Below, one piece after another: positions 1 through 6,759 of a DNA stretch of 48,134 bases. The position numbers and the translations under genes are program-made. Where the stretch lies: contig DUEL01000003.1 in NCBI GenBank assembly GCA_011192125.1, positions 1-48,134 of the forward strand, given 5' to 3'. How positions within the stretch are numbered: the first letter of the stretch is position 1; each line of letters opens with the position of its first letter. This DNA comes from Thermoflexia bacterium (GTDB lineage Bacteria > Chloroflexota > Anaerolineae > B4-G1 > DUEL01). A model generated the notes under the pieces. That model saw only the letters and a list, made by a program, of their open reading frames with translations, did no database searches and had not been told where the DNA came from.

Positions 1-1073
1 CGGGCGAACTCCCGCTTGGCCCCGCCGCCCCAGCCGTAACTGCCGAAGTAGGCCACCTTCCGATTGAAGATCCGCTTGCGGGTCGCGATGTCCAGCACGT
101 GGACCATCGGCGGGAAGAGGCCGCCTTCGTAGGTGGGCGCGCCGACGATGACGCCTCGACGGAGCCACAGCGACGGGAGGATGTAACTGACGTGCGTGCG
201 GGCCACGTCGAAGATCTCCACCGGCACCCCGGCCGCGGAGATCCCCTTGGCGACAGCGTTCATCACCTGCTCGGTGTTGCCGTACATCGACCCGTACAGG
301 AGCGTCACCCCCAGGTCCGCCTCACCGGTCGCGTACCCGGCCCACTTCCGGTACAGTTCCACGATCCGGCCCGGGTCCTTCCGCCAGACCAACCCGTGGG
401 ACGGGGCGATGACCTCCACCGGCAGGTCCTTCAGACGGTCGATGGCCTTCAGCACCGGTCGGCTGAACACGGCGACGATGTTGACGAAGTAGCGGAGGGA
501 CTCCTGTTCGTAGAACCGGGGATCGTTGCATTGATCGTCGAAGATCGCGCCGTGGAGCGCGCCGTATCCACCGAACCCGTCGCAGGAGAAGAGCACCCGC
601 TGGGTCGTCTCGTAGGTCATCATCGTCTCCGGCCAGTGGACGAAGGGGGTGTAGAAGAACTGCAAAGTGTGGGTGCCCAGGGAGAGCGTCTCTCCGTCCT
701 CGACGATGCGAATCCCCTCTTCGACCTGATAGAAGGCCGTTAGCATCTCCTGGGTCTTCTTTGTGCCGAGGATGGTTGCCTTGGGAGCGATCCGGCGGAT
801 CGTCCGCAGGATGCCGGTGTGGTCCGGCTCCATGTGGTTGATGACGATGTAATCCAGTTTCGCCGGGTCCACCACCTCGGCGATCTGGTCCAGGAACTCG
901 TCCGTCTTGAGCCCCTTCGCCAGATCGATGACCGCTTTCTTCTCCCCATCGACCAGGTAGGCGTTGTAGGAGACCCCTTCCTGAGTAATAGGCCAGAGTC
1001 CTTCGAAGAGGTCGGTCGTGCGGTCGTTGACGCCGATCCAGTAGATGCCAGGGCGAACCTCAACCGTAGGCAT
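1..1073 (-). CDS. FprA-type flavo-diiron protein (3' end outside window)
   Basis: Family A flavoprotein: a metallo-beta-lactamase-like di-iron domain followed by a flavodoxin domain, which reduces O2 or NO to protect against oxidative or nitrosative stress. The di-iron ligand signature H-x-E-x-D-H is present (NHMEPDH, about residues 79-85), followed by HWPETM, CDGFGG and PSHGLVW segments that carry the remaining ligands. The flavodoxin part starts near residue 255 with LLYGSMYGNTEQ, an FMN phosphate loop. The ATG at 1071-1073 is preceded by a good ribosome site (GGAGGTGAGG). About 357 codons lie in the window and the frame runs off the left edge; the family is about 400 residues, so only the last part is missing. 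No rubredoxin domain can be seen, but one could follow outside the window. Confidence 0.93.
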   Translation of the reverse strand, partial: MPTVEVRPGIYWIGVNDRTTDLFEGLWPITQEGVSYNAYLVDGEKKAVIDLAKGLKTDEFLDQIAEVVDPAKLDYIVINHMEPDHTGILRTIRRIAPKATILGTKKTQEMLTAFYQVEEGIRIVEDGETLSLGTHTLQFFYTPFVHWPETMMTYETTQRVLFSCDGFGGYGALHGAIFDDQCNDPRFYEQESLRYFVNIVAVFSRPVLKAIDRLKDLPVEVIAPSHGLVWRKDPGRIVELYRKWAGYATGEADLGVTLLYGSMYGNTEQVMNAVAKGISAAGVPVEIFDVARTHVSYILPSLWLRRGVIVGAPTYEGGLFPPMVHVLDIATRKRIFNRKVAYFGSYGWGGGAKREFA

Positions 1074-1373
1074 TGTCCTCACCTCCCCCGTTGATCTGAA
1101 ACGTCCTGTTCGGCCATGGGTGGCGGAGAGAGTGCTTCCAACGTCCTTGGCGCTGAGTGTTCATTCTATCACAGAACGGCAGCGAGGGACAGCGACGCAG
1201 AATCTGTGGTGGTTAGCCACATCTCACCCCACAAGCGCAGAAGACGCAGAGAGCGGAGAGAGTAGTCGCTTCCACTCTCGCGACACTTGACGCAGTAGCC
1301 CTCGAACTCCATGTCGGACCTCCTGTCCTTCGTGACACCCTAAGCGGCATCGGATAGCCGGACATTGCCCACG
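1074..1373. other. Intergenic region with a degenerate repeat
   Basis: This 300-base gap holds the leader of the flavo-diiron gene. A TAGAAT -10-like box on the minus strand (around 1165-1170) could serve it, but I see no convincing -35. Around 1213-1260 there is a decayed half of the dispersed CCACAGAGACGCAGAGG repeat (ACGCAGAGAGCGGAGAG) without its complementary arm. No gene is evident. Confidence 0.5.
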
Positions 1374-3902
1374 CTACGGAATGTACCCTCTCAGCACTAA
1401 TGGTAGATATACCCAATGGTTCGGTAGACGCATCGCCAAGCGGTACACGCCGCTGCCCAACACGCTATCACGACCGGGGATGGTATTCAGTGAGAGAGCC
1501 GACTGCTGCTCGATTGAGGTAACCAACCCACCGGGGCTGCCCAGGTAGATGACCGTGCGTTCGCCGTCAGAGGCTGCGGCCAGAATTTCCGGCCGCGGCG
1601 CTCCCCCAACTGGCTCCCAGGTCTGCCCATCGTCGGTGCTACGGCACAACCCGGTTTCACAGCCGGTGTACAAGGTGTACGGGGGATATCCTGGCACTGG
1701 CGGAGAGATCAGTAGGTCGACACCTAGGAAAACATAGGTCAGTTGCTGCCAGGTATCGCCAGCGTCCTCTGAAACCCACAGTTCCGGCTCGGGATTGGGG
1801 GATTCGGCATAGCTATACGTACGCACATACACTTTACCAGGCACATCAAGATGAGTAACGACGGCTTCGACCACCACGGGGGAGAGCGTATTGGAAATAG
1901 GGACGCGCATCCAGTTCGCCCCCCCGTCTGTGCTCCGCCACAAGCCACCCCCGTTGGTTGCGGCGTAGATCAAATCCGGATCGACGGCGTCGAAGGCGAT
2001 ATCGAGCACCTCGCTGATGGGCGCAGTCGGCCCCAGGAACTGCCAGGTTGCACCGTGGTCATCGCTGCGGTAAATTCCGCACGGTTCGATGCCCTCATCG
2101 AAATCTGAGCGTTCCTGATAGAATCCCGCGCCCGCAAGAAGCGTACCGCTGACCAGGGGATGGGCGGCGATGGCGGTCAATTCACCGGTCCAGCCGGTGT
2201 AGGTAGCAGGGATCGTCATGGTCACCTCGTGCCAGGAACTCCCCTCGTCCGTGCTGTACCAGATACAGGGACCGTCTCCAGAGCAACCAACGGGGTAGTA
2301 CACCCGTGTGGGGATGAAGGGATCTGTTGCGACGATCTTGCCTTTGGGCGGGCCGCCCTTGCGCACCCCGAGTTCTTGCCAGGCGTACCCTCCACTCGCA
2401 CTCCTGAGCAGGCCGTACTCGTAGGTTTCGACATATACCTGGTCCGGCTGACCCGGGGCAGCGGCTACGTCGCGCGTGGTCAGGGCAGCGAGCCCCTCAT
2501 TGATCTCCCTCCAGGTGGTGCCGCCGTCGCTGCTTTTCAACACGCCCCGGTCCGAATCGGCGGCATAGATCACGTTGGAGTCGCTGGGGTCAATGGCGAA
2601 AGAGCGCACCCCGCCCACCTGCTGGGAGATGGTGATCACCCCTGACCAACTCGCGCCGCCATCATCGCTGAAATAGCCCCAGCCACCGGCAGCCCAAATC
2701 TCTCCGGGGGCAAAAGTTAGGCTCCAGATCCCACCAGAGGGGAGAAGGTCATCGGTCAGCGTGATAACCTCCCAGGTGATCAGGTCCGCGCTCTTGTACA
2801 GGTATGGCCTGACGGGGGGCTGGTAACCGATCTCGGGGAGCGCCCAGGCCTCGTTGGCCCCATAGGGGTTGATATAGATGCGGCGCAGGTCGTCCGGGAT
2901 AGTGGACTGCAGGTCCCAATTCAGGCCACCGTCCGTGGTTAGGAAGATGCTTCCACCACGGGTCGCCACCACCATTGTCAGCGGGTTGGTGGGGTGGAAG
3001 ATGATGTCCACGAGGTCGGTATCGGTGAGGCCTTGAGTACGGGTTACCCAATTGGCGCCATAATCTTGCGAATAGAAGACACCCCCTTCCCCGGGGAGAA
3101 CCGGTATGCCGGCACAACTTCCTGTGCCAGCGTAGATCACCCCGGCATCCGTGGGATGCGCGGCAGCGTAGACTGTGAAGCACCCATCTTGAGCGTGAAA
3201 GAGTTCGGGGAGCAGCCCCCAGGTTTGGCCACCGTCGTCTGTGCGGTGGAAACTGGCGCTATCACCACTGTAGTACATCACATTTGAACTCTCGGCATCA
3301 AAGACCAGACGGGTCGGCCAATCGTCGGCCAGGATAGGCTGCCAGTTTCCCCCGGCATCCTCACTGACGAACAGCCCTGCCCACTGGCTGGCGGCGTAAA
3401 CTGTAGCGGAGTCTTCTGGGTGGAGTATCACGAACTGCGCCCGTCCGCCGTACGGCCCACCGGTGGTCCACACCCCGATGCCCTGGGTGACGGTGAAGGC
3501 ATCCGCTAGGGATCCCGTACCCCCATCGGGGTTGACCACCGTCAGCGTGTACACGCCAGGGTCCAGGCCCCATTGCACGGTGGCGCTCAGGGTGGTGCTA
3601 CTGACCCAGACCACATCCTCTAGCGCCGTGTCCCCCAGGTAGGCTGTAGGTGCAGTGATGACCAATGTGCCGGACAGTTCGGCAGTAAAGTTCGTGCCAG
3701 CGATAATGATGGAAGTGTCTATGTCATTGGGACCAGAGTCCGGATCAACACCGGTCACGGTAGGGGTCACTACCTCCGGTGGGGCGGCCAAGACGGGGTA
3801 GGTGATGGTCATAGCGAGGCCCTCCACCAACCCCATCAAGGCAAGGAGCGCCGCCATTGAAAGCAGAACGACGCCCATCGTCACAAACCATCGCTTTTCC
3901 AT
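1374..3902 (-). CDS. Secreted Asp-box (BNR/sialidase-like) beta-propeller protein with IPT/TIG domain
   Basis: 842 residues. A hydrophobic N-terminal segment (residues about 8-30) is a signal peptide or anchor. Residues about 45-140 form an IPT/TIG Ig-like domain (GVDPDSGPNDIDTSI...GVYTLTVVNPDGG). The rest contains about a dozen Asp-box repeats of form S-x-D-x-G-x-T/N-W (SEDAGGNW, RTDDGGQTW, SQDYGANW, TTDGGLNW, SDDGGASW, SSDGGTTW, STDEGSSW, RSDDHGATW, RSTDGGANW, SEDAGDTW, RSTDDGQTW), typical of multi-bladed propellers of the sialidase/sortilin/photosystem-stability-factor superfamily. No sialidase catalytic set was recognised, so an enzyme activity is not claimed. The C-terminus (VYLPLVLRGYIP) resembles the tail of the secreted protein at 6757-8919. 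The ATG at 3900-3902 has an AGGAGGATC site upstream. Confidence 0.85.
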   Translation of the reverse strand: MEKRWFVTMGVVLLSMAALLALMGLVEGLAMTITYPVLAAPPEVVTPTVTGVDPDSGPNDIDTSIIIAGTNFTAELSGTLVITAPTAYLGDTALEDVVWVSSTTLSATVQWGLDPGVYTLTVVNPDGGTGSLADAFTVTQGIGVWTTGGPYGGRAQFVILHPEDSATVYAASQWAGLFVSEDAGGNWQPILADDWPTRLVFDAESSNVMYYSGDSASFHRTDDGGQTWGLLPELFHAQDGCFTVYAAAHPTDAGVIYAGTGSCAGIPVLPGEGGVFYSQDYGANWVTRTQGLTDTDLVDIIFHPTNPLTMVVATRGGSIFLTTDGGLNWDLQSTIPDDLRRIYINPYGANEAWALPEIGYQPPVRPYLYKSADLITWEVITLTDDLLPSGGIWSLTFAPGEIWAAGGWGYFSDDGGASWSGVITISQQVGGVRSFAIDPSDSNVIYAADSDRGVLKSSDGGTTWREINEGLAALTTRDVAAAPGQPDQVYVETYEYGLLRSASGGYAWQELGVRKGGPPKGKIVATDPFIPTRVYYPVGCSGDGPCIWYSTDEGSSWHEVTMTIPATYTGWTGELTAIAAHPLVSGTLLAGAGFYQERSDFDEGIEPCGIYRSDDHGATWQFLGPTAPISEVLDIAFDAVDPDLIYAATNGGGLWRSTDGGANWMRVPISNTLSPVVVEAVVTHLDVPGKVYVRTYSYAESPNPEPELWVSEDAGDTWQQLTYVFLGVDLLISPPVPGYPPYTLYTGCETGLCRSTDDGQTWEPVGGAPRPEILAAASDGERTVIYLGSPGGLVTSIEQQSALSLNTIPGRDSVLGSGVYRLAMRLPNHWVYLPLVLRGYIP

Positions 3903-3917
3903 CTCAGATCCTCCTCC

Positions 3918-3960
3918 GGCGCAGATGCGCCCAACTGGACACCCGGCGGAACGTTCCGCC
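3918..3960. promoter_or_regulatory. Two palindromes upstream of the propeller gene
   Basis: GGCGGAACGTTCCGCC (3945-3960) is a perfect 16-bp palindrome and GGCGCA-GA-TGCGCC (3918-3931) is a second inverted repeat, both between the small RNA gene and the start codon at 3902. They could be an operator pair or leader hairpins. No regulator is identified. Confidence 0.4.
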
Positions 3961-4118
3961 TACCTCAGGGCGGTTCTATTCCTGCGGACTCTGGTCCGGT
4001 CAGGATCCTATAGAAGGCCTGGTATATGCAAAGAGAAGAGAGGTGGGCCGGTGCGCGGCCTTGAGGAGCGATAGGAAGGCGGGTCTGAGGTCCCGCCGAC
4101 CTGGGGATTGGGCTGAGG

Positions 4119-4339
4119 CAAAACAAAAAGGTACACACGCGGCCCCAGGCTCGGACTGATGGGCCCTATCTTTGGGGAGGAACAGGACACCTCGCACCCT
4201 CCTGCAATCTCTACACGCCTTCTGTAACGACAGTCTGCCTTCTGATGACTGGGCGGACTTCGCAGGGGAGTGCGCTTCATCCCGGGGCGTACGCCCACCC
4301 TTGTCACCGCCTCACGCTATGGACAGCCGCGAGGTACCT
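4119..4339 (-). ncRNA. Putative 6S-like small RNA (about 220 nt)
   Basis: No protein gene fits here, but a structured RNA does. The 5' end AGGUAC (4339-4334) pairs perfectly with GUACCU (4134-4129), and CGCGGC (4331-4326) with GCCGCG (4143-4138), closing a terminal helix with a small CU/UGU internal loop. A second long helix pairs CGCACUCCCCUGCG (4274-4261) with UGCAGGAGGGUGCG (4206-4193), 13 of 14 positions. Between them lies a large internal loop (about 50 nt each side) with local hairpins GGGCGUACGCCC and GGCCC...GGGCC, and the apical part has CAGUC/GACUG. The closing helix is followed at once by UUUUGUUUUG, an intrinsic terminator. A consensus promoter ends 6 bases upstream. The rod with a central bubble and a 3'-side bubble hairpin is the 6S RNA architecture; RNase P, tmRNA and SRP core motifs are absent. 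Identity as 6S is inference; existence of a structured RNA is well supported. Confidence 0.7.
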
Positions 4340-4345
4340 GTCGGT

Positions 4346-4373
4346 ATTATATGCCACGTCCTACCGTTGTCAA
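4346..4373 (-). promoter_or_regulatory. Consensus sigma-70-type promoter of the small RNA
   Basis: On the minus strand TTGACA (4373-4368), a 16-bp spacer and TATAAT (4351-4346). Both hexamers match the consensus exactly, the best promoter in the window. The predicted start at about 4339 coincides with the first paired base of the RNA closing helix. AT-rich sequence upstream (CTTAATAGGTAATC) could be an UP element. Confidence 0.85.
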
Positions 4374-4576
4374 TGGCATCCAGTGCGGTGATTACCTATT
4401 AAGTATGTGGGAGTATGCAGGGCATCTTCCCACTTTGGGTGAGGGCTCAGAAGCCCGTCCAAACCTGCCCCCAGAGTGAGGGACACCCTCTCCCTAGCGA
4501 GTATCCATATCTCGCTGGAGAGGTGCAAAGGACGCTGAGGGCGAAAAAACAGCCAGGCGGGGGCGAACCTACCCGC
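4374..4576 (-). terminator. Gap with hairpin; terminator of the PLD/hypothetical operon
   Basis: Just after the stop codon at 4569-4571, the minus strand shows a short GCGGG/CCCGC stem (4576-4557) followed by a run of six T at 4549-4544, a plausible intrinsic terminator. Further left, a strong hairpin (CTCTCC...AGCGAG / CTCGCT...GGAGAG, 4489-4526) sits between this terminator and the small RNA promoter. No gene seen in 4374-4568. Confidence 0.45.
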
Positions 4577-5153
4577 GCAGGCAGTCCAGTAACTCTGCCA
4601 CCGCCTCTCGGTAGAGACGGGGCGCTTCCCGGCGGATGCGTTGGAAGTCGGAGGCCACGCGACCGCCGGAGGTGAGGTACGCCAGTGCACCCAAGTAACT
4701 GATCCCCCAGGCCGAACTTCCCTTCAACACGCCCTCAGGATCGAAGAGCAGGAGGAGGTAGTCCGGGTCGGCGATGACGAAGCCGCCGGGGAGGTCGAAA
4801 TGGGTGGCGGCGAAGTAGACGTTCATCAGGACCTCGTCCGACGTCTCCGGGCCGAGAAGACCGACCGGGTCGAAGCCGGCCTGCTCCAGCAGCGAGGGGC
4901 GGACGCCGAGCCCCCACCTCCGCACGCGGAGGACGCAGCCCGGCTCGCCCGGCCAGACCTTTGGGCAGACAGCGGCAAACCCGGCCGGCAACTGCAGCGT
5001 GACGGCGTACTCCCTCAAGGACCCATCATCCTGAACCGCCCAGTAACAGACCCGCCAGTCCTCCACCGGGTAGAGGCCGGGTAGGTTGTTGATCACCGCC
5101 GCGTCGGGCGGCGCGGTGCTGGGCCGGTAGGCGCTCCCGCCTCTCCGTACCAT
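4569..5153 (-). CDS. Hypothetical protein
   Basis: 194 residues, soluble, no signal peptide or membrane segment, no family recognised. It is rich in Trp/Tyr in the first half (VEDWRVCYWAVQDDG) and has a mid-protein stretch TSDEVLMNVYFAATHFDLPGG, then a helical C-terminus (FQRIRREAPRLYREAVAELL). The ATG at 5151-5153 lies 4 bases beyond the stop of the phospholipase-D-like gene, so the two are surely co-transcribed and probably translationally coupled. The pairing hints at a shared role, but none can be assigned. Codon use looks like the neighbours, with strong G/C at third positions. Confidence 0.75.
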   Translation of the reverse strand: MVRRGGSAYRPSTAPPDAAVINNLPGLYPVEDWRVCYWAVQDDGSLREYAVTLQLPAGFAAVCPKVWPGEPGCVLRVRRWGLGVRPSLLEQAGFDPVGLLGPETSDEVLMNVYFAATHFDLPGGFVIADPDYLLLLFDPEGVLKGSSAWGISYLGALAYLTSGGRVASDFQRIRREAPRLYREAVAELLDCLRG

Positions 5154-5157
5154 TCCT

Positions 5158-6573
5158 CTATTGCCCTCCCGACCGGGCCACCTCCATCACCCGGTCGAAC
5201 TCCTCGATGTACGCCGCGGCGATTCCCGTGTCGTGGAGGATGAGGACGTTCTCGTCGTTCCGCTCCTCCGCGCTCAACGTGAAGTTGAACGATCCCGTTA
5301 CCACCGTTTGATCGTCCACGATAAAGACCTTGTGGTGCATAATGTAGGGGTTCCCGTCGGGCAGGACCTCCACGCCGCTTGCCCGTAACCGGTCGAACTG
5401 GCTGTAGGCGTCCTGCGCGGTCCGCGCCTCGATCACTCCCTCCACCCGGATACCCCGCCGTGCCAGGTCGATCAGCGCATCGGCCAGATGCTCGTTGGTG
5501 AAGTGGTAGGCCAGGAAACGGACGTGGGAGCGGGCCTGGGAGAGCACGTTGAGGATGCCCTCCGTCGCCCCGTCCTCGGGGGCGAAGTAGACCTCGATGC
5601 GGGCAACCTCCGATCCGGCCTCCACCTCGATCACCGGATAGGGGGTGTCGGCGGGCGAGGAGGGGCCGAAGAGCCCGGAGAACAACTCGTCGAACTCGGT
5701 GGCGTAATCGCGGGCCAGCAGTTCGGAGGCGATGAGGAGGGCGTTGTTGTCGTTCCGGTAGGTGCCGTTCTCTGTGAGGTTCCAGGAGCCGGTCCAGACC
5801 CAGGTCCCGTCCACGACGACGAACTTGTCGTGCATCAACCCCCGGTCCTCTTCCGGCCGGGCGACGACAGGGATGCCGGCCTGGCGCAGTCGGGTCACCG
5901 GTTCCTCATCGACGTTGCCGCCGTCGGTGACCAGTCGAACCTGCACGCCTCGCTCCTGGGCCCGGATCAGCGCATCGGTCACCCTCTCCAGGTCCAGGTC
6001 GTAGGCCGCCACGTCCACCCGCTCCTGGGCGGCGTCGATCAGCGCGACCAGGTCTTCGTCGATCCCACCGGTATAGGTCGAGGGGTCGTCGCCCGGGGAC
6101 CGGGGATCGGTGAAATAGACGGTGACCCAGCCGGCGGCGACGGTCTCTCGGGCGGCACGCTGCCCCAGCCAGCCCCCACCGACGCACTGCTGCAATACCA
6201 GGGCGAGGACGACGAGAGAGAGGAAGAGGAGCCCGCCCGGGCGTAACAGGGATCGGCGATCTGAGTCCTCTGCTCGCTCCTCCACCTGTGCCGCCAGCGT
6301 CCCCAGTTCTAGGAGAGCCTGCACCCGCCCCAGTTGGTCGGCAGGGGAGGACCCCTTCGCCTCTTTGGCGATCCGGCGGACGCTTTGCCGCAGCGCGCGC
6401 AGGCGGACCTGCCGCTCCCGAGGTGAGCCCTCCGTCTCCCGCACGATCCGCTCCGCCTCCTCGGTCGCCCACTCCAGAAGCCGCCGGGCTGCTGCGTCGG
6501 CCAGGTCGGCGGTGAGGCTCTCGTCCTCCAGGATCCGTTCGACGGCCTCCCGCACGTCCTTCAGACCTTTCAT
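5158..6573 (-). CDS. Membrane-anchored phospholipase D-like protein (two HKD motifs)
   Basis: 471 residues. The first ~110 are charged and helical (Arg/Glu-rich, probably a coiled coil), followed by one membrane segment (LLFLSLVVLALVLQQ, about residues 114-130) and two PLD domains. The HKD motifs are complete: HDKFVVVDGTWVWTGSWN (about residue 248) and HHKVFIVDDQTVVTGSFNFT (about residue 415), each with the downstream Asn/Asp-rich element (NDNNALL, NDENVLI). Such proteins cleave phosphodiester bonds in lipids or nucleic acids; the substrate cannot be told. The domain order implies a cytoplasmic N-terminus and external catalytic domains. The start ATG at 6571-6573 is preceded by a short leader. 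Followed by the 194-residue hypothetical gene in the same operon. Confidence 0.9.
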   Translation of the reverse strand: MKGLKDVREAVERILEDESLTADLADAAARRLLEWATEEAERIVRETEGSPRERQVRLRALRQSVRRIAKEAKGSSPADQLGRVQALLELGTLAAQVEERAEDSDRRSLLRPGGLLFLSLVVLALVLQQCVGGGWLGQRAARETVAAGWVTVYFTDPRSPGDDPSTYTGGIDEDLVALIDAAQERVDVAAYDLDLERVTDALIRAQERGVQVRLVTDGGNVDEEPVTRLRQAGIPVVARPEEDRGLMHDKFVVVDGTWVWTGSWNLTENGTYRNDNNALLIASELLARDYATEFDELFSGLFGPSSPADTPYPVIEVEAGSEVARIEVYFAPEDGATEGILNVLSQARSHVRFLAYHFTNEHLADALIDLARRGIRVEGVIEARTAQDAYSQFDRLRASGVEVLPDGNPYIMHHKVFIVDDQTVVTGSFNFTLSAEERNDENVLILHDTGIAAAYIEEFDRVMEVARSGGQ

Positions 6574-6743
6574 CGCTTCTTAAGTATAGCCTACTCCAGA
6601 GGGGACACAAGATGGGCCGCTGGGCAGTGGTTTTCCGACCGGGGCATATCGTCCGAACCCGCGTCCAATTCTCAGGGATCGCCGACCCCGTCCGCGTAAC
6701 GGAACCGTAACCCGAATGGGATCATTCTCATCCCTGTTGGCGG

Positions 6744-6759
6744 TACAATGGGATCGATG
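6744..6759 (+). promoter_or_regulatory. -10 element of a probable leaderless transcript
   Basis: TACAAT at 6744-6749 ends seven bases before ATG 6757-6759, so the transcript would start at or next to the start codon. The -35 region is poor (ATCATT at 6721-6726, 17-bp spacing). This decides the start of the next gene: an in-frame ATG at 6748 overlaps the -10 itself. Confidence 0.5.

Noticed and set aside
4119..4339. RNase P RNA, tmRNA or SRP RNA as identity of the small RNA
   Set aside because: No GAGGAAAGTCC/ACAGAA set (RNase P), no tRNA-like ends (tmRNA), no GGAAGGAAGCAGC-type apical motif (SRP).
4456..4480. Single GTCCAAACC-like match resembling half of the tandem 12-bp element
   Set aside because: Only one partial unit and no -35/-10 at the right distance on either strand.
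5488..6246. Plus-strand frame opposite the phospholipase-D-like gene
   Set aside because: Both HKD motifs and the membrane segment are on the minus strand; the opposite frame has no domain.
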